In this document: positions 12,194-39,195 of the stretch, piece by piece
How the letters are laid out: every line of letters starts with the position of its first letter
Position numbering within the stretch: the first letter of the stretch is position 1
Assembly: GCF_045679555.1 (NCBI RefSeq)
Contig: NC_092122.1
Coordinates: 13,443,043-13,507,042, forward strand
DNA from: Salvelinus alpinus
Lineage: Eukaryota; Chordata; Actinopteri; Salmoniformes; Salmonidae
Direction: 5' to 3'
Length of the DNA stretch: 64,000 nt
Position numbers and translations under genes: made by a program
Notes under the pieces: model-generated
Told to the model about the DNA's origin: nothing
Database searches by the model: none
Seen by the model: the letters and a program-made list of their open reading frames with translations, nothing else

Positions 12194-13242
12194 GTACCCT
12201 GCTCCTTCTATGGGGTTATCCCTGAGATTTAGACAGATTAAGGGCAGGAAACGAAAGAGAGAGAAAAAAGGTTTTGTAAGAGAAGCGCAGGAAACTGGGA
12301 GTAGAGGTCTTTTCAGGTCAGATACTACTGACTGGCAGAGGGGATGAGTGATTCGTCTCCAGAGAAGAGGGAGAATGAAGCGAAAGAGAAAGAACACGAG
12401 AGCCACACATCTCATCGTCCTAGTGGGTGGGGACGATCAGTGATGCTGAGATGGAGCATGGGAGACATCGGACCATACGCCAACAGACGCAGAGTACTCC
12501 ATTAGAAACAAGGGCTCATTGTATCCTTTTGGATGGCCCATGTACGAGAATAGCACTTACTTACTGCATTAGAACTACAAGAGGGCACGCATTCAATTTG
12601 ATCATGAATCATTTTTAGTGACAGCTAATCACTTGTTTCCACAGATGGACGTTTTTTAGTCCGAGGGCGCAGCCCTTTGGATGGAGTTGTGTGTGTCTAC
12701 AGGGAGTAACACAGAACAGTTTATTTTACTCCATTAATGTATGTGTAAGGGGTGAAACAGTAGGTTTTATTGTGCACCGGTGTTGCTGCACGACAGAGTA
12801 AGGCAGGTATAGGGGAGGTGAGACCTCCACTCTTTCAATCCCGCTAGACAGGCCTGTATGTTTCTTGGAGCGTACGCACTAACCACCATCCGCAATCATA
12901 ACATGCTACCACTCTCCTGGTCGACTCTTTGTTTGAACAAGTCCAATGTGGTTGGTTCCGTACGTTTGCAGTGTTGGACACAAGTGGTGCTGGAATGGTT
13001 ACGTGAAACAGAGAAATCAATGTCGGAGCTCAGGACGCCGCAACCTCTCTTTGCACACACCACTGAACATTTTCCAAAGGCTATAATATCCTCTTAGGGT
13101 GAATTAGAATTGCAAAGTGCAAGGAGATTTTTGTGAGAAATGTGAGTCATGAATCTCTCAATCAATAGTGTCTCCCAGAATCAAAGTGACTCAAGACCAC
13201 CACCTGGTGGTCTGAGCTCCAACCTCTGTTACTAGTCTCTCT

Positions 13243-13454
13243 AGACCAGGGATGGGCAACTCCAGTCATCGGGGGCCAGAGAGAAGTCCCACTTTTCCCC
13301 CATCCCTAGAAAACACAGGTGATTAAACTAATTGCGTTCTAAACTGAAAATCACAATTAGTTGATTATTGGAGTCAGGTGTGTTAGCTAGGGCTGGGGCA
13401 AAAGTGACACCAATCAGGTTCCCGATGACTGGAGATACCCATCCCTGTTCTAGA
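13243..13454. mobile_element. Small TIR element (MITE)
   Basis: The ends CCAGGGATGGGCAACTCCAG and CTGGAGATACCCATCCCTG are imperfect inverted repeats around about 210 bp with no ORF. A related piece occurs at 20560-20705. Confidence 0.65.
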
Positions 13455-16007
13455 CAGACGGCTTTCCTCCCACAATGTACCAATGATCCATCTTAACACG
13501 TCTGGAAAGGGAAAGGAAAGGGGGATACCAAGTCAGTTGTACAACTGAATGCATTCAACTGAAATGTTTCTTCCGCATTTAACCCAACCCCTCTGAATCA
13601 GAGAGGTACGGTATGTATATAACGTCAGTTTGGCATAGAGGAAAGTGTGGCGTTGGTACATCCAGCTTTTTTAAGTCACTGCCTTATACGCTTCTTGCCC
13701 TATCGTAAACATCCCCTGGACACATAGTAGCTGGTAAAATGGAGATCACAGAGGTTATTTTTAATGGGGGCATTTTTGCTAGTTTGCATCAACTACCTTC
13801 ACTAAAACCACAGCAAAGGTGTTGCCTGCAAACGTTGGTTTTGATGTCTGCCTTGTGATTTGTTGGGAGGGTTGTCTGTCTGAAGAGGACCCTCCCGGAA
13901 CAACCAAGAGAATCTGCCATTAATCCCAGACCTAGTACTGTTGCTGCCCTAGGGCTTGGATTTCGGAGACTGCTTTGTTAACTTCTTTGGCATACCATGT
14001 AATTTTTGGCAAGTTAAATCAAGTGTAAACTGAGTTTGAAGCTTGTAGTATTAAAGTATCCATATTAGGATATTCTCATGACCCCGAACCTCTTATTATT
14101 TTTGGGTTTGAACAAGGAGATCCTTGGTTTGAAGTTGAACAGTAGGATAACCATGACGGAGCTATTTCTCATAGGCCAGGAAGGCTTTCCTGGTTAGTAG
14201 GCCGACTTGGCTTCCAGCTTAATCTCCAGTTGTAATGTAATAACGAACGCAGAGAGGAATCAAAGAGAGATCAGACAGGTGTGAACTCTCCACCTCTCTC
14301 TCTGTAATCCCCTCCACCACTTCAGACAAGATGAGGCCTTCAGCTAATTCTGCCCCAACCCACACATGCGAAGCCAGGGGCTCAAGAAAAAGAGAACAAA
14401 TGCTAATAATGAGCCGTATTAGAGGAGAGAAAACAAAGGAAGAGATTAGAGGTTTTCTTTGAGGTAAATTTTTTTTCCCTTTAATCTCCTGGGGATTTTC
14501 TTAGGCCTACATGATGTAAAACCAGCCTGAAGTGGAAATGTGTTGATCTGGATGAGGGCAATTGAGAGAAAAGGCTGCAAAGCATTACAATACAGACTAA
14601 ATTTGACTACAATAAATCATTAGAGCACTCAGTACAGTGGGTTACACAAAATATAAATTGGATCATTTCGGTCATCGTTTAATTTCAAGTGTCTCTGTGC
14701 AGTAATCATTGGATTTAGCAGGATTTTTTTGCTTATGAATGCAAAAGACAGTCCATGATCTGTGCTTTATCTATGTCTTCAGGGAGGACTCTGTGAATCC
14801 AATGACCCATCATTTTGAGTCTGAGGAGGCTAGCGTGCCAAGGTAACGATGGTCCATGACATTAGGAAACACTTAAGTTCTGAAGGCAGGACGATACTGT
14901 ACATCATTGGGGGATTTGTGGTTAGTATGTGAGCCACAATAATTTTGCTTGGAACCAATAGTGGTTATCTTATCGTCATGGCAACCCCTTTTGTGTTTGG
15001 GGGCCTCAGCAGATTTGGATCTCAGTGGTGGGTTTTTTATCTGGGGGGGATTTTTGGATTCGAGCTGTGCTGGATGTAAGCTGAGATACGCAAATTATTA
15101 AGTGCCCAAGGACGTGGATGTGTGCACCGCTGCACTCAAATCGAGCGGTATAGTAGATCAATCTTCAGCTCTGTGCACCATTTTCTCTCCACTGGAGAGG
15201 TTGAGTTTCTCTGTGAGTAAGGTGAACCATGTTTGATTTACACTGGAATAATTGAACAGGAAGGCCTCCCACTCAAGGTGGTTGGAGGCTTTCACAGCCA
15301 CTGTGTACATCATGGTGCTTTAGAGTCTGAGTAGATCTATGAAACGATTTGCGTTCTGGCTTTAAAAATGAATATGGGTGAACTCTGCTGCAGACACATT
15401 GTCACTGATACAGAAACAAGGCCTCTATCACCCGTTGAACCCACAGGCAGAGAGAGGAAAGAGAGGAGATGGAGCGAGTTTATCATCCCCGTTGTGAAGC
15501 CCTACTGACCGTGTAGTGTTATACTGTGATGTCTGTGTGTCCAGGTCCAGCTTTAGATCCACTGGGCCTCAGTGCTGGCTCTGACAGTAGCCAGCTGAGG
15601 AAACATAATATTTAAATCATTCATAATTAGCTCCTTCCCTTTACTAAATAACACGTGAAGACAAATGGGTTCCAAGAATTTTCTAAATGGAAACAGTTGG
15701 TTTGGAATGGGAGGCAGTGGCACATAGGCTTATATTGTAGTACTCCAACCCTCTTTGACGTTCTCGTTCATGTTCCCTCTTTCTCTTGCTCGCTCGCTCT
15801 CTCAAACGCAAATACACAGACTTCGGATACTTTCTTGTCTCTTTCCTTGATCTCCCTCCATTGTCACTATTTTACACATGCATTCTAAGGTTTTTCTCTA
15901 TAATCTCTCTACTTAGATAAACATTCTCTGACATATTTACCCTGTACATTTCCATGTGAGTCTCTCTTTTTCATGCCCTTTGTGATTGGACTGAAAAAAT
16001 GTAAATA

Positions 16008-16013
16008 TTTATT
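16008..16013 (-). terminator. candidate th2 poly(A) signal
   Basis: AATAAA on the minus strand (plus-strand TTTATT), about 420 nt beyond the th2 TGA stop. Its use is not demonstrated. Confidence 0.3.
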
Positions 16014-17568
16014 ACTTTGTACATTCTCCTCACAATACATGTATAACATGACTGTACATATCAATACATACACCCAACAAGGAAATATTAATTCATCTTG
16101 CAAAGAAATAGAAAGTGTTTTTCAGTTGAATAAATATATACACAGCATTTCACATCCATCCATTTAAAGGCAAAATCTAGTTAAACTCTAAAAGAAATAC
16201 AATAATAATGCAAGTATTAGCCCAGCAGGATTGAAGAGGTGGATATTCAACTGATTGTCTTAAATGGAACTACTGTATTTTGAGCATTGATTGTTTGTGC
16301 ATTTTGGCCCCATGGCCACACAGAGAAATTACAGATTGCACCTTTAAAGACCCAAAATGGCTTTCCCTTCCCACCCCTCCAGAGGTATGTATCAGTTTCA
16401 CTCCCTGAGTCTCTGGCTCAGTGTTGAGGCCCTCAGCCCAGTTTCTCTAGGGCACTGTGGAGTATCTTCAGGTCGTCTCTCATCTGGCCTAGGGCATGCT
16501 GGATCTTACTGAACTGGTCCAGAACCTCCAAGCTGCAGGTGAATGGGTTGTACCGGACAGAGATGGGCCGTTTGATGGACGACGAGTACCGCCTGCAGGT
16601 AGAACAATAAGGTTTTAAAACATTGGGTCCATATTTGCGAATAAGCAACCATGTCATTTTAAACAGTTTCTCTGGCACCAAATGCGTATCAGCCAATTCA
16701 AATCTGCGATTTACTTGCATGTGACAGAAGTCAATGAGTGTCGAATTTGGTCAACAAAAAATGAGTAGCTTATTTGCTACTGAGGTTTATTTGATCAAAT
16801 AGCAGAAGTTCCGTAACGCATAAATTGAGATAAGTAGGACTCGTGACATCCCGGTAACTTTTAGAAAAAACACTTTATATTGGAGTTGTTTCGAGATAGC
16901 TATACATATTCATGACATGAAGCTAGTAGCATAGCATCTCTCTCCATTGTATACAGGCGGTTGACGTCAACAATTCTCATCAAATATTCAAATAAAGATT
17001 ACAATAATGAGATGTATCCACCAAACCACAAAAAGGATAGGAGGGAGCTAGACAGCCTGCCATGCTGCTTTCTGGACAAGTTTGGATGGGTCTCAATGCA
17101 TTGCATTCGTAACACTTCCGCATTTGCGGTAAAAGGTGACAGAGCTAGAGCGGTGTTTGTCTGACAATGAGACATCCCAAAAATCGTCTTCTAAGGGGTT
17201 AAATAAAATGTTTTTGATACTTCAAGGGGTCTTCAGATTCAAAATCAAATAGCAAAATGACCTTAAAACAATTCCATATACAGTTGAAGTCGGAAGTTTA
17301 CATACACCTTAGCCAAGTACATTTAAACTCAGTTTTTCACAATTCCTGACATTTAATCCTAATAAAAATTCCCTGTTTTAGGTCAGTTAGGATCACCACT
17401 TTATTTTAAGAATGTGAAATCTCAGAACAATAGTAGAGAGAATTATTTATTTCAGCTTTTATTTCTTTCATCACATTCCCAGTGGGTTAGAAGTTTACAT
17501 ACACTCAGTTAGTATTTGGTAAAATTTCCTTTAAATTGTTTAACTTGGGTCAAATGTTTCGGGTAGCC

Positions 17569-18519
<951 letters not shown>

Positions 18520-18969
18520 GATGTCAAGCAGAGGCACTGAGTTTGAAGGTAGGCCTTGAAATACATCCACAGGTACACCTCCAATTGACTCAAATGATGT
18601 CAATTAGCCTATCAGAAGCTTCTAAAGCCATGAAATCATTTTCTGGGATTTCCCAAGCTGTTTTGAGGCACAGTCAACTTAGTGTATGTAAACTTCTGAC
18701 CCACTGGAATTGTGATACAGTGAATTATAAGTGAAATAATCTGTCTGTAAAAAATTACTTGTGTCATGCACAAAGTAGATGTCCTAACCGACTTGCCAAA
18801 ACTATAGTTTGTTAACAAGAAATTTGTGGAGTGGTTGAAAAACGAGTTTTAATGACTCCAACATAAGTGCATGTAAATCAAAAAGAAAAGAGGACCAAGG
18901 CACTCTTCATATAATTAATTAAAATGCCTTTATTAGTATGGCATGATCAATAGAAACAACGTTTTAAAA

Positions 18970-19007
18970 ATCCGACGCGTTTCGGCTGCATGGCCTTCGT
19001 CAGGGAG
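18970..19007 (-). ncRNA. Hammerhead-ribozyme-like motif of the Penelope-like element
   Basis: On the minus strand the core CTGACGA is followed by a small GGC/GCC hairpin, then GAAAC and GC-GTC, the order of a type I hammerhead with a minimal stem III and a cleavable GTC. Penelope-like elements are known to carry such motifs. An extra A between the core and stem II, and a short stem I (TCC/GGA), make activity doubtful. Confidence 0.5.
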
Positions 19008-19335
19008 TACCAAAAAATTATACAATGTCCTCTTTTGAACAGCTTTTCCAATTAGCCCTAATTAGAAGAGGGAGTGGTTACAAAATTGATTGGACACACC
19101 TAGTAAGCAATACTATACACATTAAAAAGTGAAATACTGTAGCTATGTTATCATAAAAATACAATTCCAAGCTCGAAGTATCAGGACACTTAGAAAGGTA
19201 GTTCTAACCTTAAATATGACTGGGAGAAGTGTCAAGAATAAGAAAGAAATATATTCCATAGTACACTAGAACACAGCAAAACATGAACAACAAGTCTAAA
19301 CATAGCTGAGTGCAATTGAGCAAAATGTCCACTAG

Positions 19336-20014
19336 ATAACAGCAAATGGACCTATCACAACCCTACAGGAAGGGTGAGAAATCCATATCTTCATTTAAAC
19401 CAGGGTATTTAGTGGCTTGTAGTTTGTAAATCCAAAAACTTTCCCCTTTGGTTTAACTGTTTAAGACGGTCCCCTTTTCTAATAGAGGCCGGAATATGAT
19501 CAATACCCATAGCTTGTAGGGAGGCAGGGTTGCCATGGTGTAAGGACTTGTAGTGCCTTGCCATGGGGTAGTCTTCATTGCCTACCCGTATGGCGTACTT
19601 GTGTTCCGCTAAGCGGTCTTGAAGGCGTCTCTTTGTCCGTCCAATGTAGAACACCTTGCACTGTGGACATTCCAATCTATAGATGACATGAGTGGTTTTG
19701 CAGTTAATGAAATGCTTGACGTAATACTCCATTTTGGAAGCTGTGTCAACAAAATACTTCTTCTGTGCAATATTTCAGCAATGGTTACATTTAAAAGAGC
19801 CCTTGGGTTTGTGGTCAAGCTAAGTTTTTTGAGAGTCACCCGGAAGATAACTGTGGACTAATTTGTCATTTAGGGTAGGACATCTCTTAAAGCTTATGAC
19901 TGGTGGCTCAGGAAAGACTTGGCGTAATAGCGTATCACTTTGGATGATTCCCCAATCTGCTTCAGTGCTGTATTTTGTAACAAAATACACTCTCTCTGAT
20001 GTATCACGAGGCAC
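19336..20014 (-). pseudogene. Penelope-like polyprotein 3' part: RT tail and GIY-YIG nuclease
   Basis: The upstream block (about 20014-19820) encodes WGIIQSDTLLRQVFPEPPVI and SFKRCPTLNDKLVHS, typical of the region after the RT domain of Penelope-like elements. The next block (19732-19409) encodes THVIYRLECPQCKVFYIGRT and then RRLQDRLAEH, the GIY-YIG nuclease core with its Arg. The terminal SFWIYKLQATKYPGLN motif is present in another frame near 19400-19440, so at least one frameshift is seen. Not intact. Confidence 0.8.
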
Positions 20015-20559
20015 TCACCTTCGCAACAAGTTCTCTCTGTCAAGTAATCCAGCCCTTATACCTGCATCTTTCAGGACCTGAACGCTGTAGCCCCGATTCA
20101 AGAAGCGATTCTCCAATTCAGCAGATTTGACACTGCAGTCTGTTTCCTGATCGCAAATTCTGCGGACTCTTTGGAATTGGCCATATGGAATATTCTCTTT
20201 TAGCTTTTTGGGGTGAAAGCTGTCTGCCCTCAGAATGGTATTCCCATAAAGGCATTTTAATTAATTATATGAAGAGTGCCTTGGTCCTCTTTTCTTTTTG
20301 ATGACCAATTTACCCCTTTTACCAAAGAGCACCTTCTGTGTAACATAATTTACTATTGTGTACCTTAGTAGCGCTTCCCTTCCTCCTCTTTCTACTAGAT
20401 AAGTGTATGTAAACTTCCGACTTCAACTGTAGCCTAGTAGTACATCCTCCCCCGACTTAGACAGGGCTTAAACTCTTATTGGTTAAATTTAAATGTTCGC
20501 AAGTATGGACTCTGAGTGTCTCCTCACGTCATCTCATCTCTCTCATAATGATGTGTTAG

Positions 20560-20705
20560 CTAACACACCTGACTCCAATAACCAACTAACCATGATCTTC
20601 AGATCAGAATGCAATTTGTTGACTCAGCTGTTTGTGCTTGGGATGGGGTAAAAGTGTGACACCAGTCCGGCCCCGAGGACTGAAGTTGCCCATCCCTGCT
20701 CTATG
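20560..20705. repeat. Partial copy of the MITE family seen at 13243
   Basis: Shares the CACCTGACTCCAATAA-type core and the right end TTGCCCATCCCTG with the element at 13243. The left terminus is missing. In th2 intron 11, next to the Tc1 element. Confidence 0.55.
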
Positions 20706-23700
20706 TCCATCCATACTCTGCTCATTCAGATGACCTTAAAATATTACAAAACGTAATATACTAATTACGAGTAACTCCTAAACAGCTGTCTTCAATCTGA
20801 TTTGCTTCTGTGTCCTCACTCAGATCCCCTGAGGTTCCCACTGGCTCCACTCCAAAACCCCTGCAGCACCGCGTCCAGGAGCGGCAACATGCCACATGTT
20901 ACACATTTCCTGTGACGTACTGAAGTGCTCACATATAGACATACACCACTTGTATGCATTGATGTACCTCATCTTAATCTTGGCATCCTCAAAGCTATCT
21001 GAGACAAAGTAGACAGGTTGGAAAGTCTGGTCCTGGTAAGGCTGGATTGCTGTCTCCTCTGGGTTGAATGGCTTGTACTCAGGTTCGTTCGAGAGAGCAT
21101 ACTGAAAGATGGAGATAAGTGATTAGTTATCGTTTTAGAATCCTTCAGAAATGATTAGCGGCATGTTATATGAAAACAGAGATAATAAATTAGGAATTAG
21201 TCCTCTCTATCAGTACAATTCTACAGAGTACCAATGTCAAATACTACTCACAATGAATTCTCCATATGAGGACAGGAGGCCGGCACCGTATGCCTTCACA
21301 GTTCCATTCTGCTTACACAGTCCAAACTCCACCGTGAACCAGTACAACTGTGGGAGGAATGAAAACAAGTGATGAGGGAATGATAAGGCTACATTTCACA
21401 CATTAGTCAAATTATCAGATTGGTCAGTATTTTATATTTCCACTAGATGGCAGCAAAGGTCCATTATTTGCAGTCCAACACCCAACCTTAATGCAGTATC
21501 TAATGTTTTACATCTGATTGGTAACTGCTTATTTTGAAATGAAAGCTCAAAGGTCAGCTCTTACAGTTGAGAGTCAATCAATATCCTCGTCTGACGCTCC
21601 CAGTGAGGCAAGGCCAATTTCCTGCAAGTGACAAACAATTGTAAGTGTTGCGCACTGATAGGACAATTAATGTATTATTATAATTGATATATTATTACTC
21701 CCAAGCATCATATGAACCATATTATAAGTTTAAATGTTTTTACCTGGGAAAACTGGGCAAATCCTTTGTCTGCAAGCATAGGAATATGGCCGAGTAACTC
21801 GTGACAGCAATCTCTGAGAGAAGGAAGCGCAAAAGCAGTGACTACATGACGCACGTGAATATGTCCATTGATTAGACTGATTATCATGATACACATGAAT
21901 CATATATATGTTATTTATGATCAGTTTAGTAAACTTGTTTTTATGACACACAATATTTCGAGTGATTCTACAATGTCAATAACACCAATTGACGTACGGC
22001 TCCGGGGAGTGCATGGCGGATGTACTGGGTACTGGGTACACTGGAACACTCTGAAGGCCAGGCTAGCTAGGAAGTCTCTGGTGGAGAGTAGCCCTGCCAC
22101 CGGACGCAGCTGGAAGCCTGTCTTCTCTGGACAAATAAGAACACATAGCAAGGTACCACTGTCAGACACATATTCACCAGTGGCATGGATGCTGATGTTC
22201 ATACATGGTGTTTCTGCAATACGAGAACAATCCCTAATGTTGTTATTACTGTTGTAAGCAATCTACATGAAAATTAAGAGGCACAATCAATCCATAAAGG
22301 TGCGCACTGCGCACAGTCATCGACCAGAATTGGTCATTCAATGGAAAGTCGTGGGCATGCAGGATTTGCCTCTGTCGGTGTTTATTCTATTCCTTGAAGC
22401 TGGGCATAGTGCTGCTATTGCTCTGTCCCTCAGGCAGAGATAGACTGCTGGGCCTCACCTTTGAGGAAGGCAGAGACCTCCCGGAGCTGGGGGATATTGT
22501 CCTCCGTAGCCACACTCCCTCTCTAGCTGCTGCAGCCCACCCAGGAACTGTCTGCATGCCAGGTCAGGGTAGATGGTCCTCAGGGTCCGGTACACCTCCC
22601 TCCTGTTAAATCACAGCAGCAGCAGAGTCATTAGAACACTGTCATTCCAACTCAACTGTAGATTATTATCATTATGAAAGAAGTCTAGTATTATGGTATG
22701 ATGTCCATCTCCAGTATACTATACATCAGCTGTTATTCTCACCATGTGGCCACCTCCTCTGGTGTGTACTCCACTCTGGGTAATGGTTCCCCCTTGTGGA
22801 ACAGGGATGGATGCATCAATACGTCAGTCATTCCTTTACGAATGCATTTCTACAATGTCATGCCTTTGGTCCAATGATGCAGTGCTGGCACCGAAGAGCG
22901 ACTGACTACATGGGAATAACTTTTTAGAAATATGAAAATGATGGGATCAATTTACTGTTTGTAATTCGCTGCAAGTTCAGCAATGAAGCACCTTCTTTTT
23001 CTGTATTCTGGATCACTGAATCCCTGTACAAGGAATCATAACATTTAGTTAGCCATGACATTTTTAGTTTGTTATCCTTTTTGATAGTTGAGTATTATTG
23101 CTAACAATTCAATGAATTATACAAGTATTGTATCAATGCCATATAAATGGTAGCCTAGCAATATTGCTAAGGTAAACACTAACTGGATGATCCTGGTCCA
23201 TATCTGGGTCATATTTCGTTATCAACAGGTTGCATTTATCCAGATCTCTGATATTTCTGGGGAACCAGGGAACTGAAACAGGAAAATATGGCAGAGCATA
23301 ATTATTTCACACAATTTAAATGATTAGTTATTGTATTCTAAACGATCATTTAAAAAAATAAGAAAAACGTTACTATTATTAGAAACGTATGATTATTATT
23401 TCATTGAAATGTTATAACCTTTTCCCTCTGGGATGGTGCGTACGTCGTCGGCGACTCTCTTGAGTGAGTTGATGAAGGTGTCTGTGTCAGAGATGTGCAC
23501 TTCACACCTCATAAAGAACTCCAGATCACCACAGCCACTGTTCTTAGACTTCCTCCCTGGTCGGCTCTCAATATGCAGAAGCTTGGCTTCAAACGTCTGA
23601 ATGCATGGTAAAGACATACATATCATATTTAAGCATTTACATGTATATTTTATCAAATTGATTCGATGCGGTAGACCTGATTTATTGAAGCTCAATCTGC

Positions 23701-24116
23701 AACTCATATCTAATGATGAACATGCTTTCCTTACCTCAAAGACTTTGCCAGTTTTAAAGAACCCTGCATTCTTCTCATGGCTGAGTGCGAAAAGAATGTT
23801 CAGTGTCACGGTTCCTTCCTTTTCCTCAAACAAAGTGTCACCGCCCCGCGATGGGCCAGGGGAAGAGGAACCGCTGGCGCGCTCTTTCCGGGCATCTTCG
23901 ATCAGACTTCGCTTTCTGCCGACGAACGGAATGTTTTGCACAACACTCTCCGTCTTCATTGAACTTATGTCAATTTGTCGTAGACTGTCTTAAAAATAAT
24001 ATTGCAGAGTTGTATTGATTTGTTTGATCGAATAGTCTATATAGACCTATTCCCGGATACTAAGACTCTCCGAGGCACAGCTGTGTCTGAAGCTGTGCTA
24101 TCAGTAGGGAGACAGG

Positions 24117-24208
24117 TTTATATCCCAGTGCCAGACAATTCTTTATGGAAATGAGTTACGCAAATGCACACGTCTGAGTTTTAGGTGTTATGCGTCATAA
24201 CAGCCAAT
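24117..24208 (-). promoter_or_regulatory. th2 core promoter: TATA box, CRE-like and CCAAT elements
   Basis: On the minus strand TATAAA occurs at 24117-24122, about 158 nt upstream of the th2 ATG. Farther upstream are a CRE-like TGACGCA (24191-24197) and an inverted CCAAT box (CCAAT on the plus strand, 24204-24208). TH genes are known to use a proximal CRE. Which sites are used is inference. Confidence 0.45.
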
Positions 24209-24761
24209 CCCCTTTTAATGGAATAAAAAATAGTTGATGAAAGCACGTATAGGCCTAATATATTGCGAAATAAAACGTTTTGTAACCTACAAAATAAGAT
24301 TATGAATACTGAGTTTTACTTACATTTATCCTAGGCTATATATTTGTATTTCCGTTGATTTGTAACAGGTGCAACAGGTCATTGTGCAAACATTTCTTTT
24401 CCCCTGACTTGGGATGCTCTCCAAGGTGCTGAAACGCACTTTGGCAGACTAACACAAAATATGTTCTCACAACCAATTACAGCCTAATAATAGTAAAACA
24501 TATATAATCATAAGAATAATTATTTTGAGAATTGATCTGAAATAACATTTTTAGCATACATTTATTTGTCAAGTTAATAATAACACATGTTCATGCATAT
24601 TATACAAATGTGATAGTAAAGAATGAAAAAACAGTCGATCATTTGGATTCATCAGAATTCAGGATATAATCAAACACATTCTCTAATAACATCCTGGACA
24701 TAAACATTGTATTTCGTTATTGTGTTTTATAGGCCTAGCTATTTATAACATAATGCAAGGA

Positions 24762-24767
24762 TTTATT
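24762..24767 (-). terminator. candidate pah poly(A) signal
   Basis: AATAAA on the minus strand (plus-strand TTTATT), about 560 nt after the pah stop and before the th2 promoter. A second hexamer occurs at 24561-24566. Confidence 0.35.
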
Positions 24768-25326
24768 TTTGCCATTTGCGATTTAACCAATATAGATAGA
24801 ATACTCAAGTGCGAATTAGATCGTCGTCAAAGCCTGAGCTAATAGTTCTGGATCAGCACTATTCCAATGTAATCCTTCTCAGCTGGTTACAGAAAATGAC
24901 ATCGGTTAACTATCAATACTGTAGTGGCGGTGTTGGATTTCTAGAACATACTGAAAAAGGTATGATAAAAGAATACTTATTTTAAAGTTAATATTTGTTT
25001 TATGTAACTTCATATTTACAATGACTGACAAATTTTCCGATGTGCCATTTTCATTGGCTAGTAGTATGCCTCTCTGTGTGATTCATTGAGAGAGTGCTAC
25101 TCTAATAATGACTACTACAATTAAAATGTTCTACTTAAAATGACTATCGTCTGGGTTGCAGTAGGTATTTATGAATAAATTATTTAAAGATGAAGCAGAA
25201 TGCAGTAGATGTTATAATGGACAAGCACACAGATTATAAGTAGAAAGAGTATAATGGAAATCTACAAGATTGATGAAATACATTGAGATTCTATCATTGC
25301 GCACATCAGTATTGAAGGTGGTCTCC

Positions 25327-38536
<13,210 letters not shown>

Positions 38537-39195
38537 CCTCCAGTCTTCTCGTTGCGCAGGTATGAAACCACTGATGTGTGTGCTTTGGTCGAACTTGTTT
38601 GAGCAACTCAAGTTAAACTTCAGCCGTTCATGTTGGCCCACGTGACACCACCCCCGTTATGGTTTGTATCCCTGTCACGCAAGGAACAGAGGCCTATGGA
38701 GCCATTAAGTTATGAAACTGCTTTATTGGCACATCTGGTTCTTTGCTATATTGGCACATCTGGTTCTTATTGTCTAGTGCTGGGGTAGAGGTGGCTGGGT
38801 AAATGTTCAGAATCAACGTTTCATAACCATCACTACCTGCCAAGCCTCCACCCACTCAGTAGTACTTCCCTGTGATGTAACAGATAAATATGACTTAGTT
38901 ATAATGCTGAAGAGGATGGTCGATGCACGCCTATACTGTGATGCATGCTCATAATGAGCCATTAGACCACTATAATGACCCGAAAATCAATAAAGTCGTA
39001 TAGCTGCTACTCATATAAGGCTATGTTATGACAGTAAGCGACGCAACTTGTATCGATCAAAAGTTCATTGCGTTTATTTTTTGTAGGTATTTTGTGTTAT
39101 GAATGTTTCGGGGTCGGTTTTGCTTGGCCCCTCTTATCTGCATCCAGTGATGTGATGGTGCTCCAAAAAGCCACAAGGTGGCGCCGAACAACAGG

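Larger units (their letters stand above)
18878..20398 (-). mobile_element. Penelope-like retroelement fragment nested in the Tc1 element
   Basis: Flanked by near-identical 15-bp direct repeats ATAAGTG(C/T)ATGTAAA at 18863-18877 and 20399-20413, a likely target duplication. It carries 56-bp identical inverted terminal repeats (18878-18933 and 20246-20301) with about 97 bp beyond the right one. On the minus strand it encodes the end of the reverse transcriptase region and a GIY-YIG endonuclease, the standard Penelope arrangement. Most of the RT domain is missing, so it is 5'-truncated. Confidence 0.85.

Noticed and set aside
21565-21621. Programmed read-through or selenocysteine at the th2 TGA
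   Set aside because: No SECIS-like context was sought or seen, the family has no such residue, and other frameshifts already break the gene.
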